Shown here piece after piece: positions 25,759 through 38,954 of a DNA stretch of 64,000 bases. Source of the DNA: Adiantum capillus-veneris (taxonomy: Eukaryota > Streptophyta > Polypodiopsida > Polypodiales > Pteridaceae); the NCBI GenBank assembly GCA_014529385.2, contig CM043960.1, positions 33,493,396 through 33,557,395 on the forward strand. Direction: 5' to 3'. The position numbers were made by a program, and so were the translations under genes. How positions within the stretch are numbered: position 1 is the first letter of the stretch; each line of letters opens with the position of its first letter. Under the pieces are notes generated by a model that saw nothing but the letters and a program-made list of their open reading frames with translations, did no database searches and was not told the origin of the DNA.

Positions 25759-25770
25759 TGGTATCAGAGC
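25759..25770 (+). promoter_or_regulatory. gypsy primer-binding site
   Basis: TGGTATCAGAGC, one base after the 5' LTR end. Confidence 0.9.
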
Positions 25771-26146
25771 TATTGGTTTCTCTCTTCTTGTTTTAGAAGA
25801 GAGGTCCTTAAGTTGTCCATGAAAGGTTGGACCTGTTTATTGCAATAGGGTAAGTGGGACAAGGATCTATTATCTTGGTTGAGAAGGACTTAGTTGGAGG
25901 TACACCGTTGGGAACTATAGTCTTAATAATGGAGCCTCTGGAGGCTTGCCTTTGGTTTAACCATTATTGAGCTATGAGAAAGCTCAAAAAGAACCATAAT
26001 CAACCGAGCAATGTTAGACCCTCTCCACTAGTCTTTGCAATCAATAGTGTCTAAACCATGAGTGTGGCTAAAGGTAAAGAAGAGTAGCGACTAAGAGTTT
26101 TGATTTTACCAAAGCACAAAGTAATCTATACCTAAGTTTAATTAGC

Positions 26147-29100
26147 GTGGTTGACAATAATCAAGAGAGTAGAATGAACATTGATAACTTTGATTTTTCA
26201 CATGAAGGTGCTAATTATGATGCCCCCATGTTTGTTAATTATCTTGTTACTGGGTTGCATCAAGCTATGGGCAACCCTGCTTTGCAAGCCGAAGTTACCC
26301 AACAACTTCGTGCTTATGGGAGTTCCCTTACTATCCAAGAGGAGAGAGAGCTTAGGAAGACTCTTGATGAGACTCCCAAAAGAAGACTCTCTCCCATAAG
26401 AGAGGACGAATCGAATGAACGAGAAAGAAAAAAATCCCTAAGTTCCTCTGAAGATGTGGTTCTACAAAGACGATGGTCTAGACGGTCGCCAACTCCTCCT
26501 AAGAGGAAATGATCAATCCATAGTCCTTCTCCTCATCACTTTGAAAGGGAAGAGAGGAAACAAAGAAAGAAAAAGGCAAGAAAGAGGTCACCCTCTTCTG
26601 CTTCTTCTTCACCTTCCTCCTCTTCCGATGAAAGCAACAACTATTCTCCTAGAGAATACAAGAGGAGAGGACATCGCAAATCCTACGATGGAGAAGGTCC
26701 CAAAAGCACAAGAAGTTCAAAGAGGGAGAAAAGAGTATCTCTTTTTTCACCTATGATGGCACCTTTGGTGCTAATGACAAAGTATTGGCCTTCATCCAAC
26801 AATTCAACACGGCCTTTGGAGATGAGGGCTTCACAGAGTCCTCTAAGCTTCGTCATATAGCTATGCACTTCTAGAAGTCTGCTAGTCAATGGTGGGCTAG
26901 CCTTCATGGCAATGGCGAGGCGCCAAAGACATGGAAAACTCTACGAGTTTCCATCACATGAAGCAATTCCTTGCAAGTGATACAAAGGACAAAGTGCTTA
27001 CCAAATGGTGGAGCTTGAAGATACTTTACAACGAGTCTATCCACAAATACGTGGACAAATTTTGGGATTTACATCTCAAGGCTACTGTCTTTCAAAAGAT
27101 AGACTTTGCTGAGCAAAAGCAAAAATTCTGTGCGGGACTACCTAAAGAGATGGCCAAGTACGTCAACTCCCAACGGCCTGGTGTCACTGAAGTAATCCGC
27201 CACACTATGGTTGCTTCACGCGTCAATTTCCAACAAGTGGCTAGAAGGAATGCCAAGCCCATGGAAAGCAAAGACAAAAGTGATACAAAGGGGAAAACCA
27301 ATGCCCAAAATTCTTCCCAAGGCAATTCCAACAACAACAACAACAACAATTGGTTCAAGGAGAAGGGAGTTTACAAAGGTAAAAATAAATTCTCTCTCCT
27401 AAAGAGCTAGAAGATTTTTGTATAAGGACCACAAATGTTTTAAGTGTGGGGAGAAACATGGCTATCGTTCTTGCCAAAGAAAAATGCCCGCAATGAGACT
27501 CCTAGAGCTTCCATAATCGAAGCTCCAAAAGAGGATTCTCATTGCAAAGGATCACCTCTCTCCTATGCTTGGGGAAAGATAAGGGAGCATGATGCCTTCA
27601 TCTTGTCTGACCCTGGCTCTGCTCACAACTTCATATCAACGGAGTTGACCACAAAGTTGGGCATTCAAGCTTTTGAGATGGGAGACACTGTAATTGCTGA
27701 TGGAGCTTTCAAGGGATAGCAAGCCTCCGTTACTCCCTTGATTGGGAAGTTGATGCTTCATGTCCAAAGCTACGTCGACAAAGAAGACTTTTTCATCTCC
27801 CCTCTCCAACATGAGGATGTTATCCAAGGGGCACCATGGTTCAACCGCATAGCTACCAACATGAAGTTCCTTGAAAGGATAATCTACTTCATCTACAGGG
27901 AAAAGAGCATGTATATAGATGCTAGTGAGTCTGGTCGTACTATACCACTTGTAAATTCTCCTGCTTTTGATAAATGAATGAAAAGCTCAATTTTTGCATA
28001 CATGATTTTTGTCAAAGAATCCCTAAAAGGTCCTAATGTCTCATCAAATGTAAGTGGTAGGAATCAAGAAGAGTTAGACTCGTCTAATTTTCTAAATGGA
28101 TTCCAAGATGTGTTCATTGATGATATCCCTATGGAATTACCTCCAAAACGAGGGGATGATGACCATAGAATTGAGCTCCTACTAGGAAGCTCACTGCCTA
28201 ACAAGCCTCTATCGAGTTTCCCAAGCTCAACAAGAGGAGATCATGAGGCAAGTACAAGAATTGGTAGACAAAGGGATGGTGAGGCCTAGCTCCTCTCCCT
28301 TTTGTTCTCCAGTCCTTTTTGTGCAAAAGAAAGATGGTACACACCACATGTGTGTGGACTATCGAGCCTAAACCATATCACTATCAAAAATAGATTTCCC
28401 GTATCATGGGTAGAAGATCTATTTGACAAGCTACAAGGCTTTACCTACTTTAGTAGGATTGACCTTAAAAGTGGCTATCATCAAATAAGGTTAGTGAATG
28501 AAGATATCCTAAAGACCGCGTTCCGTACAACATTTGGTCTTTATGAATATCTAGTCATGCCTTTTGGCTTGACTAATGCACCAGCCACGTTCAATCATTT
28601 AATGGAGAAAATATTTGGACCCTACCAAAAATTCAATGGAGTGTTCTTTGATGATATCATCATCTACTCCAAGTCCTTGGAGGAACACAAGAAACATCTC
28701 CAAGAAAATTTTCAAGCTTTGAGGGAAAACAAGCTTTTTATCAATCAAAAGAAGAGTGAAATTTTCCTTCAAGAGATTCAATACTTAGGTCATATTATCT
28801 CTCAAGATGGTATCTATATGGATCCATCAAAGTTGGATGTAATAAAAGTATGGCCTAACCCAAGGAATCTACATGAGCTAAGAAGATTTATTGGTATGTG
28901 TGTATACTATAGACGCTTCACAACAAAATTCTCTCAAATAGCAAGACCATTACATGACTTGACAAAGAATAAATTTAAGTACTCATGGATTACTAAAGAG
29001 AAAAATGCTTTTGACAAGCTCAAAGAGAAGCTTACCTCCCAATCAGTCCTTATGCTTTTGGATCTCTCAAAGCCATTGCAGGTCCAATTGATGCTTGTGG

Positions 29101-30936
29101 TGATTTACTTGGAGCAGTTTTGCTTCAAGAAGGGCATACCATAGCATATCATAGCCGAAGGCTCAATGCCGATGAACGAGTTATGGGCATATACAAAAAA
29201 ATATTTTAGTGTTCTACATGCCCTAGACACATGGAAGCATTATCTATTGGGGACTCTATTTATTTTCCGGACGGACCATCAAAGTCTTAAGTCTTCATGA
29301 CGCAAACCAAGCTTTCCAACAAACAAATGAGGTGGGCAAATTTTCTTTCACAATTTTATTTTTATATTGCTCATGTTGCTGGTAAGCACAATCAAGTGGC
29401 CGATGCACTTTCACGACAACGAAAAGTTAATGCGTGTCTATAGAAACTCACAATGATCTATCTTCTATGATAGATGAGTATGCTATTGACCCTGACTTTA
29501 AAGACAAAATGTCAGCCCTTGCATTGGGGGAGAAAGAAGAACCATTCACCTTATAGGATGGCTATCTTCTCCATGGGAATAGGCCATGTGTTACCCACTC
29601 CCTTTGTGAGAAAGTCATGTATGTATCCCATGCTCCTCCCTATGCGGGGCAAAGAGGCATTCAACCTACTCTTCGAGGAGTAGAGACGTACTTGGTATGC
29701 CAAAAGACTAAATATGATAGAGGGAAGCAATCCCTAATTCCCCATGGGAGAGTATATCCATGGAATTTATCTTTGAATTACCCAAGTCTATTTATGGGAA
29801 TACCAGAATATGGACAATAGTCAACAGGTTTAGCAAGCAAACACACTTTATTGTTGTCAAAAAGACTATTAAGCACACCAAATGACAACTCTCTTCATAT
29901 CTCAGATTTTCAAACACCATGGCTTACCAATATCCATTGTGTCAGATAGAGATCCTAGAATGATCAGTAATCTTTGAAAAGGTCTCTTTGAAAATCTAGG
30001 TACAAGATTGAATTTCTCTTTGGCCTATCACCCACAAACGGATGGCCAAAGTGAGATAGCCAATCTTACAATTCTGGATCTACTAAAGACTTATGTTATA
30101 GAAGTAGATCAACGTTCACAATGGGAGAAGTACATACCTCTTGTAGAGTATGTGTACAATATACTTCTACGGAAAAATCACCTTTTGAAATCATAGAGGA
30201 AAGACCTAAAAGTCCCTTGCTACGTAAAGTACATGGGAAGATCTTCGTTGCCAATGAGTATATATGTGACCTACAAGAATCTTTTCAAAAGATTAAGGAG
30301 GCTATATCCATCTCTCAACAAAGGCAAAAAGCTACTCCTGACAAGCACAAAAGGGCCTTAACATTCAAAGAAAATGATTGGGTCTTACTTAAGTTTCCCA
30401 AGGCTCGATTGAGATAAATGACGGGCAAAAATCCTACGGGCCATTAAAAGTATTATGCTAGACTAGCAAAAAGATACTATGGTCCTTTTCAAATCTTGAA
30501 GCCAATCAATGAGATGGCTTATCAACTCAAACTACCCAACCATTGGCTCATACACAATGCTTTTCATGTGAACCTACTTAAGCCCTACAAAGGAGAGCCA
30601 CCAAGTGAACCAATTATTGAAGACCCTCCAAAAATCAAAGACAAGAAGAGGTGATACAACCTGAATCTATCCTTCGGTATGAAGACAAGATACTATGACA
30701 TGGTAAGATTATCCGACGGTATCCAGAAATTAAAGACCAAGAAGAGGTGCTACAACCTGAATCTATCCTTCGGTATGAAGACAAGATACTACGACATGGT
30801 AAGATTATCCGACGATATCTTATTCAGTTCAAAAATCCGACGGTATCTTATTAAGTTCAAAAATTATCCTTTTGAAGATGCTAGGTGGATGCGAAGAATA
30901 CAGCTTAAGGATATTATGAGCCTTGTCAATGCTTAA
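26147..30936 (+). pseudogene. Ty3/gypsy (chromovirus) gag-pol remnant
   Basis: Domains occur in order over several frames. Gag is at 26147-27410, with a Ser/Arg-rich part and a core near 26931-27300. A zinc knuckle (CFKCGEKHGYRSC, about 27437) is one residue short of the usual CX2CX4HX4C. The protease has a DPGSAHNFIS active-site motif at about 27610. Reverse transcriptase (28302-29090) shows FSRIDLKSGYHQI, MPFGLTNAPATF and FFDDIIIYS. RNase H (to about 29440) is frameshifted near 29090. Integrase (29460-30420) lacks much of the zinc-finger part, comparing YLVCQKTKYDRGKQ with the second copy. A C-terminal chromodomain (RRYLIKFKNYPFEDARW, about 30840) marks it as a chromovirus. Stops and frameshifts are many, so it is inactive. 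Its close relative lies on the minus strand at 57123-60150. Confidence 0.9.
30637..30826 (+). repeat. 95-bp tandem duplication at the chromodomain start
   Basis: GAAGAGGTGATACAACCTGA and the following TATCCTTCGGTATGAAGACA recur with a 95-bp period, from about 30637 and 30732. Because 95 is not a multiple of three, the duplication breaks the frame into the chromodomain. Confidence 0.85.
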
Positions 30937-31315
30937 AATGCTACATTAGAGTAAGCAAATGTACATGTTTCTTTTAAATGATCAATGTTTTTGTTCTATA
31001 AGACTAATTCTCTTTTTTATTGTGCACAAATTTAAATAGTATGCATGCTTAGAATCATGTTTGTGATGACGACGTCTCTCAAACACCAAGTAGAATTTGT
31101 CACTCTACTTTGGGAGAATGAAATGGACTAAATAGCAGACATGCTTGTGGAAGCTACGTCTACCAAGCACCAAATGGATTAGTCATCCATCTTGGAATGA
31201 TGTCGTACAGTAAAAAGGGATCCTCTACCTGCTAAGAAACATTGACTAATGACCAAGGCTTTATCTCACTTCTACCTCATAGTTGAGGACAACTATGATT
31301 TCAAGCGACAGGTAA
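30937..31315 (+). other. gypsy 3' untranslated segment and polypurine region
   Basis: This noncoding stretch lies between the chromodomain stop and the 3' LTR. The part at 31005-31252 recurs at 56862-57105. Just before the LTR, GATTTCAAGCGACAGGTAA occupies the place of the polypurine tract. Confidence 0.75.
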
Positions 31316-31957
31316 TGTTATAAAATATAATATCTAACCAACCCAAATGATTTTCTCAAAATTAAAGTGATCATTTAAAGTGGGAGAATAAACGGGAATA
31401 ACAGTTATAATATAGACATGTGCTTATGGATCTATCTCGACACGATGCCAACGTCAATGGGTCCAAATGAGAGATGGTCTGTCAAATTTAATATCTAACC
31501 AACCCAAATGATTTTCTCATATTAAACTGATAATTTAATGTGGGAGAATAAACGGGAACAATGGTTAGGATATAGACATGTGCTTATGGATCTATCTCAA
31601 CATGGGGCCAAGGGTTAGGGTCCAAATGAGAGATAGTCTTTCAAAGAGAAATGCTACCTAATGGAGCTCAAAGACCTTCGGGTTAGCTTTATTAAAGACC
31701 TCCAATGGTTTGTGTTAAAAAGTCCACCTTAGGCAAGCTAGGGCTATGCTTGAGGTGGGAACCCGACCCAAGCTTGAGGTGCTTGTTGTGCTTTCTGACT
31801 AAGGTGCTTGAGGTGCTTGATGACTAAGGTGCTTGAGGTGCTTGTCGTGAGAGCTTGATGTGGGAACCTTCTCTAGGGTTGAGTTGAGCTTGTAGTGAGA
31901 ACCTTATCAAGCTTGAAGGGATCAAGGTGTTCCCAAAAGTCAACATGATCCCTACTC
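31316..31957 (+). repeat. Ty3/gypsy 3' LTR, first part
   Basis: It starts TGTTATAAAATATAATATCT and follows the 5' LTR to CATGATCCCTACTC. There the 10.15-kb DNA transposon begins; the LTR resumes at 42111. Confidence 0.9.
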
Positions 31958-32235
31958 GGATGATAGCATGTTTAGGTGGTATAAAAAAGAAGTGTCTTGG
32001 ATACTCCTTTGGGAGGAGATGAAATGGGTGGTGGGTTACTCATTTTCATTTCATATAAAGGAAAGATAAAATATTTTTGGCTGAGAGGTTGGAATTTAGG
32101 TGGGTTGGAAATTACATTTTATTTTAATACTAAAGATTAAAGTAGCAAACTACCTGCGCATTTAAATTCCCTCTCCCCGCCACTCCTTTGGGCTCTCTGT
32201 AGTGCTGCCTCAATGGGTCCCTCTGTCTCTTGTGC

Positions 32236-32238
<3 letters not shown>

Positions 32239-32302
<64 letters not shown>

Positions 32303-32520
32303 TCTGCTCAGTTTTTTACCACATTAGGTCCTCTTTTCCCCATATATTCATCCATGAGCTCTCCCTACATACCTTCCTCTCCCAACCACGATGTGGACTC
32401 TCTATTGCGACGCTCATTTTTAGCCATTTTTGAGCATCAAGAGTCACTTATGACCTCCACTCACACCACATGACATGTTCATTTGGTCCCATAGATCATA
32501 TTTGACCTTCGAGGACAATA

Positions 32521-32607
<87 letters not shown>

Positions 32608-32658
32608 ATAGCCTTTGTTGTCAGGCTTGTGCAGCGTCTGCAGGCTTGCGGGTTCAGT

Positions 32659-32754
<96 letters not shown>

Positions 32755-32848
32755 AGTTCTCCATAGTCGCTGCAGGTGCTTGCGGACGTAGCACAAAGCC
32801 ATATCAACCAGCTCCTCATTGCCACCCAAATTCAGCTTCAACAAAACC

Positions 32849-32887
<39 letters not shown>
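32239..32887 (+). repeat. four (CT)n microsatellites
   Basis: Tracts lie at 32239-32298, 32527-32605, 32660-32751 and 32851-32887, with short unique spacers. All have the same orientation. Leu-Ser and Arg-Glu repeat frames across them are artefacts. Confidence 0.95.
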
Positions 32888-32889
<2 letters not shown>

Positions 32890-33249
32890 GAGTACTATGA
32901 CACTATTTTGACTGTCTTCAATGTCGTGTCAATAGCATCCTCGCACATTCCACACGGAATCACATAATATTCATAATGGCAGTACAAACCCCCTTTACCT
33001 TCCTCCATTATCTGCTACACAGCATATCCCAAGGGATCTTCTGCCGAGTCTCCAAAACTACTCAGCTGCAAAGAAGAGGGAACAAAGAAACATACAAAAA
33101 AGGATGGCATGAGCGCGAGAGTATGGTGACATTGATGAGTAGGAGGCAAAGAAAATCTGTAGGGCATCTGCTAAGTGTTTGCGTAATAAAAAAAATGGGC
33201 TTTTCGAGGGTCTTCAATGGAGCATTCTACAACAACTTATTAGTCATCC

Positions 33250-36200
33250 AACGTTCTTAGTGTTGTAACCCACATAGGAGACATCTGGGAGGCTGATTTT
33301 CTCTAACATTTGTCATACATTGTCTGAGGTGAAGACTCCTTGTTCAAACAATGAGCTATTTTTGGAACGGGCTACTCTCATGGCATGCCTCAATGGAGTC
33401 AATGGGGCTGACAATGTAATGAGCAATAATGATGTTGCAAATGCATTAGGGCTTCATCAAAGAAATGTCACGGGAGCCAGTTTTCGGCTGCAAACTGATA
33501 TGGAGGAGGGGTCACTTCCCTTAGACACGTGTCAACATCAACAACATCATAGGACCAGTACTTTAACAATCAAAATCAGAGAAATCGTGTTTCAATTCTG
33601 GTAAATGGAAACCCGTAACTCCCCAAACAAGAAAGATGTCGTTTGAAAGAGAATCGGCAAGAGGGCACATGTGGTGCATCCGGTGCATCTCCTCCATTTA
33701 CCTCACGTATATCAGCCATAACATTTTCAGAGTGTGTCACAATCCTTTACTTTGTAATTTTGGGTGCTTGCAAAAGCTTTGAAATGCTTTATAAGTGTCT
33801 CATATTGCTTCAAAGTGCATCACTTAGAGCCTGCAAATGCTTGAAAGTGCAAGAAAAGTGCATCTCTGTGTGCATGAAAGAGCCAAAAAGTGCTTCAAAG
33901 TATTTCATAGCACTTCCAAAGTGCACTAAAGTGCTTCAAAGTGCCACAAAGTACTTTAGAGTGCTTTCTAAACTCTAAACTGCTTTGGAGTGCTGTAGAG
34001 TGCCATAAAGTGCCTTAGAATTCTCTTAAATAGCACTAAAGTGCTTTCAAAGATCCCATTATGTGCACTTCAGAGTGCTTTCAAGCGCCCAAAAGTGCTT
34101 TAAAGTGTTGCAGAGTGCTTCAAAGTACTTTAGAATGCTTCAGAGTGCTCGAAAGCGTCAAAAAGTTCTTTACAGTGCTTCAACATGCTTCAAAGTGCCA
34201 CACAATTCTATATAGTGCACCAAAGTGCCCCAAAGTGCTTCATAGTGCTTGAAATTGCCATAAAGTGCTTCATAGTGCTTGAAAGTTCCACAAAGTGCCT
34301 CATAGTGCTTTTAAAGTGTCACCAAGTATTTTAGAGTGCTTCCAAAGTGCACCAAAGTAGTTCAAAGTGCACTAAAGTGCTGGTGAAGTGCTTCAGAGTG
34401 CTTTCAAGTGCCCCAAAGTGCTTTATAGTGCTGCAGAGTGCTTCAAAGGGCACCAAAGTGCATGACAAGTTGCTTGAAAGTGCCACAAAGTACTTTCAAC
34501 TACCCCAAAGTGCTTTAAAGTGTTGCAAAGTGCTTAAACGTGCCCCAAAGTGCTTTAGAGTGTTCTCCAAGGTGCATTGAAGTGCTTCACTAGTGGAAAC
34601 CACCTCCCACTCTTCACCAACTCCCACTGCACAACCAACCGAACCTCACTTTGGTTGAAAAGGTGGAGAAATGACATACCTACTTTTTTTGTGGAAAAAA
34701 GGTGAAGTCATACTTAATTTTGTGAAAATACACCCCAAGGTGGTAGTATGTATGTGTTGCAACTAGATTTTAGTACTTTATAGTATTTTTCAATGTCTTT
34801 TGTGTGGTAGAGGAATTTGTACATGCGGTTCCAGGAGGCTCATCCTAACATTAGGATGTCCCTTAGATGCTTTGAGGGTCTGAAACCATACTTTGTACGT
34901 AAGTTGAAGGACCATAATACCTGCTGTTGTGAATACCATGTTCAACTTGTTTAGTTGAAGGAAGGCTTAAATCAAATGCATCATGGAAGATACGGGCTAC
35001 ATGGAACGTCATGCTTTTGCAGGTGTCTTGTGTGCAATCTGAGTAGTGGAATAGCGCACTGCACAATATCAAAAACCACTTTTTCATCCTTGACAGAACT
35101 ATGGGAGTCTGTATTGTGTCCAAAGCCAATTGATAGTGCTTTTCACCACAACAAATGTCTTTGGGAACATGCACTGATTGTGGGATTGAAAGGCTCTTGT
35201 TGTGTCCCGTCGAAGAGAGTGATGGTATCTCTAGAATGAATGTCAAGCTTTTTGACAAGGTTCCTACACAAGAAAAGAATGAAGAAAGTCTAGATAAATG
35301 TCAAAAAGGCTTCGTGGTTCAGTAGCTCAGCCCGATGAGTTTCATTTTTGTGTTCCAAGGGAAACTAGGGAAGTTCACCAAACACAACTACTTGTACAGG
35401 TGGCAAGCTCAACAGTTCAAGGAGTGTTTGGCCAATTTTCCTTACAATGTAGTGGTGTCTATAGTGGATTTTGCAGAGAATTACTCCTTCAAGGTGCAGA
35501 ACGAGATCCACTCAATGCATTAGTATTCATCTCATGTCACAATCTTTGTTCACATTTCATACTTACGTGATGCGCTTGGTGCTATACAAAAGACGACTCA
35601 CTTCTACATCTCTGACGACAAGACACATGACACTTTGTTTGCATAGCACTGTTTTCTTTTGCACAATGAATGGCTGAGAAGACACGGCTATAGTGTCAAG
35701 CAACATTGGGTGTGGTCGGATGGTGCTGCATCACAATTCAAAGCAAGGCGGCCATTCTATTTTGTTGCACGATTCTTCAATATGACAGGTGTCAAAATGA
35801 CGCACAATTTCTTTGCTTCAGGCCATGGAAAGGGTGAACACGACAAGGCTAGTGCAGTGGTCAAAAGAGCCCTCACAGAGGAGCAGTTGAAATTTGATGG
35901 GTGGGAGCTGCATAACGCTTCAAGCGTTGTTGCATTCCTCAATGCAACTCTCAAAAATCAATGCCCACAGACATGCAAGAAAATTGATCGTGCTTTCTGG
36001 GAGGTCAAGATCAATGATGTCGATAGAGTTATAGAGTGGGATTGCAAGTGCATGATAGGGTTTTGATTCTGGCACTGTGTCAATGGCTACAATCAGATAG
36101 ATATGCACGGGCTAAGGCACAAACTGCTCTCTTGCTTTTGTGGTGCATGCATCAAAGGTCAATGGAGAAGATGTGCCAACAAAGATCATGTGCAGGGGTA

Positions 36201-36669
36201 GGTATACTTGCAAATACAACCCACATTTATATATGAAAGCGATGGAGAAGCGTCGAGCGAGGATGAAGATGAATATACCTCCATGTATGCTGGCCACCAC
36301 GATGACCTGAGCGATGCCTTGATGGTTGGCCAAAAATTTGCAGTGACTGTAGAGGAGGTAGGTGCAAACTTCTACGTCTTGAAATGCACCAACACATAGC
36401 ACCTGAACAAAACAGAGGAAAAGGATCAATGGCACAACATCATTAAGAAAAATTCGTATGTGGTTGAGGGCCTATTCTATGACAACGTAAATGGCCGAGA
36501 TGATACTTATGTCCTTTTGGACAACAAGGCCACTACTCTAATCTACTCCCATTTGGTGCGATGCATCAGGTTTTCCATGTCCCCAAGGGAAGGTGAGCAT
36601 AATGTATATGATATGTCAAATGACATATTTGAGCAAATTTATAACATGTCCCCAGAAGAGAACTTGTAA
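33250..36669 (+). pseudogene. transposase-like gene of an uncharacterised SDG/HGKG family, broken
   Basis: Plus-strand pieces in order: an N-terminal stretch at 33320-33604 (VNGADNVMSNNDVANALGLH). After a repeat array comes 34820-35240 (SLRCFEGLKPYFVRKLKDH, then cysteines), then 35330-35530 (WQAQQFKECLANFPYNVVVS, VDFAENYSF) and 35600-36066 (ISDDKTHD, WSDGAASQFKARR, NFFASGHGKGEHDKA). An acidic stretch (ESDGEASSEDEDEY) and a C-terminal part run to 36669. From memory, plant, animal and protist proteins with WSDG..AQFK and HGKG..D motifs are mostly unnamed; the spaced acidic residues look like a DDE-type nuclease fold, but this is inference. Stops at about 34951, 35520, 35646 and 36064 break the frame, though some may be introns. 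The terminal inverted repeats around it support transposase function. Confidence 0.6.
33765..34600 (+). repeat. array of degenerate AAGTGCTT-type units
   Basis: Dozens of units of about 10-20 bases, such as CAAAGTGCTT, AGAGTGCTTC and CCAAAGTGC, fill about 800 bp with irregular spacing. It lies between the N-terminal and main parts of the transposase-like gene. Translations give short cysteine- and serine-rich repeats (SAPKC, LQSAS) that are probably meaningless. Confidence 0.85.
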
Positions 36670-36890
36670 GATTTATCTCTGTAATTTTGACTTTGGCCAG
36701 CACTTTTAATAGTAGCTAGCACTTTTAAAATAAAAATAAAATAAAAAGGAGGCAGTGAACTATATTGAAGAGAGTCAGGAAGGATTACATCAAAGTTGGG
36801 GGGGGGGATCACCTGACTACTATCCTCTAAAATTACAACTAATCACCCCTGCTGAAAAGCTAGCACTTTTCATAGGAGTGTGATAAAAGA
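36670..36890. other. short spacer with G tract
   Basis: This follows the transposase-like stop and contains a run of nine G at about 36800. Confidence 0.5.
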
Positions 36891-37690
36891 TGTCTTTTAG
36901 AACACTTGAAAGAACTTCTGAGCACTTGGCTAGTTGACCAACACTTTACCAAGCCCCTTGAACCACTATACCAGCCCCTAGAAACACTTAAAAGCACTTC
37001 TGAGCACTTTACTAGACCTCTGTACCACTTGACCAGCTCTTTGGACCACCTAACCAACACTTTTAAGCACTTTATACTACTTGACAAGCACTATGAACCA
37101 CTCGAACACACCCTAAACCACTTGGCCAACACTTTATACCACTTGACAAGCACTCTGAACCACTTGAACAACACTTTGAACATCTTGACCAACCCCCTGA
37201 ACAACCTGGACAGCACTTTGTTCCACTTAACCACCATTTACCAGCCCCCTGGAAAACTTGACCATCTTTTTGGACCACTTAGGACCTCCTGACCAGCACT
37301 TTTAAGCACTTTACACCACTTGACAAGCCCCTTGAACCACTTAACCACCCCCTGAACCACTTGGCCAACACTTTATACCACTTGACAAGCACTCTGAACC
37401 ACCTAACCAACACTTTGAACCACTTGACCAATGCCCTGAACCACTTGGACAGCACTTTGTACTACTTGACCACCACTTAACAACCACCTGAACCACTTGA
37501 CCAGCTCTTTGGACCACCTGACCAGCACTTTATACTACTTGACAAGCTCTATGAACCACTTGACCAGCTCTTTGGACCACTTAGGACCACATGATCAGCA
37601 CTTTGAAGCACTTTATACTACTTAACAAGCACTATTGACCACTTGACCACCACCCACTTTGAACCACTTGACCGCTTAACCAACACTTAA
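36891..37690 (+). repeat. array of CCACTTGACCA / AGCACTTT units
   Basis: About 800 bp is made of irregular units CCACTTGACCA, ACACTTTGAACC and AGCACTTTA. These carry the complement orientation (AAGCAC / CACTT) of the array at 33765-34600, as if the two arrays were inverted partners around the main transposase-coding part. Confidence 0.85.
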
Positions 37691-37809
37691 CACCCAATCC
37701 AATTGACAGCAGCAGTAACATTTGACTTGCAAAATTCTTCATAGTATATTCAGATTTACATACAAGAACAATTTGCTTTACAAGGTGTTAGCTTTTTCAA
37801 GGAGTAAAG

Positions 37810-38062
37810 TCAATTAGTTAGTAGACTGCTCTGGCCATTCTTGGCGACGTGGCCGCATATAATTGGTTGCTGGAGGTGGCATTTTCGGTGCAAGAATTTT
37901 TTGATGTGTCCGTACTTTTCCATGTGCCAGATTCCAGTCCAATTGTGCAAGTTCATCCTTCCTGGAATCAAATGGACATTCCCTAATAGTCTCGGCTCTA
38001 TCAGGAGTCTCAACCCACTGTATTATAAATGAGGAAACTCGTCTTTGAGGAAATTTTCCCAC
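37810..38062 (-). CDS. small ORF of unknown function inside the DNA transposon
   Basis: An 82-residue open frame (from 38062) with a basic, Pro-rich C-terminus (PPPATNYMRPRRQEWP) ends at 37814. It could be the last exon of a longer minus-strand gene in the element. No family recognised. Confidence 0.3.
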
Positions 38063-38391
38063 TGCCTCTCAGTTTACTTTTCTATCCCAGGCAGAATGAC
38101 AAAGTTACTGGGATCATTGAAGTACATTAATCATCTAGCAGTAAAGTGTTAGACTTATTGAACTTAGGAAAGAGATACCAAAAGGTTTCTAGTTTTTTAA
38201 AAAACATTTGCTTTGGGGGGTTTCCATATTCCCAACTGCTAACATGGCAGCAGTTCTGTGCCAGCCACCCACTCAGATAATGCTTGGCCTGAGATAGATA
38301 GGCACTTGTCCATACCCTTCTCAAGATTGTGGCAGATGCATGACGGCCATAGAAAAGTCTCTGCTATCTAACTAAGTCCAAGCAAGAATAA

Positions 38392-38712
38392 TTATGCCTC
38401 GTTCCATACATAGTAGGTTACGTTATCATCCCCCTTTACTTTGTCAAAGTACAACGTGTTTAAATCTAGGGGTTCCAATCCTTTGTGCTTATCATGCACA
38501 CAAGAAAGAAAATTGTTGAAGTCTACAATTACTGCATGGACTGGGAAGCGAGACATTGGTTCGTAGCAAGGAAGCTGGCGATCAATGTGCTCTACCTCAT
38601 TAGTGGGCGGTGGGGGTTTTGAGCCAACCCCACGAATTTTAACTACAGAGCACAAATGGAGAGAAACTAAGAGAGAATACTTAGATTTATATTGTCGGGA
38701 ACAAAGATACAA
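38392..38712 (-). CDS. ORF fragment of unknown function inside the DNA transposon
   Basis: A 106-residue frame (YEPMSRFPVHAVIVDFNNFL and PLDLNTLYFDKVKGDDNVTY) ends at 38392. Composition is that of a globular protein rather than chance. It probably belongs, with the neighbouring minus-strand ORFs, to one spliced companion gene of the transposon. No family recognised. Confidence 0.4.
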   Translation of the reverse strand: MYLCSRQYKSKYSLLVSLHLCSVVKIRGVGSKPPPPTNEVEHIDRQLPCYEPMSRFPVHAVIVDFNNFLSCVHDKHKGLEPLDLNTLYFDKVKGDDNVTYYVWNEA

Positions 38713-38954
38713 AGCTGCAATCTAAAAAAGATAATGATGAAAAAAAAGATAGAAAGCTTCAAGAAGCTAAATCTTCTTGCATGCTCTGGTTTTTGGGGGG
38801 AGTATGCCAATACTCTTTTTGGGGTCCTAGGACAGCTCGCCCTCCATCTTCTTCTTTCTCTTCTTTCGCATCTCCAACGCTACAAATTGCAGGGTTTATT
38901 CTATTTCAGGATCCTCTACCTTAGCTACACTATCCTCCTTACATGCATCAGTAC

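Noticed and set aside
33643-34580. Cysteine- and serine-rich repeat peptides, at first like a repeat protein
   Set aside because: The frame changes and stops, and the array is explained by short DNA units regardless of frame.
33765-34600. CRISPR-like regular repeats
   Set aside because: Units are short, degenerate and lack unique spacers; the DNA is eukaryotic.
34863-35258. Minus-strand 131-residue ORF
   Set aside because: Antisense shadow of the transposase-like gene, which has the recognisable motifs.
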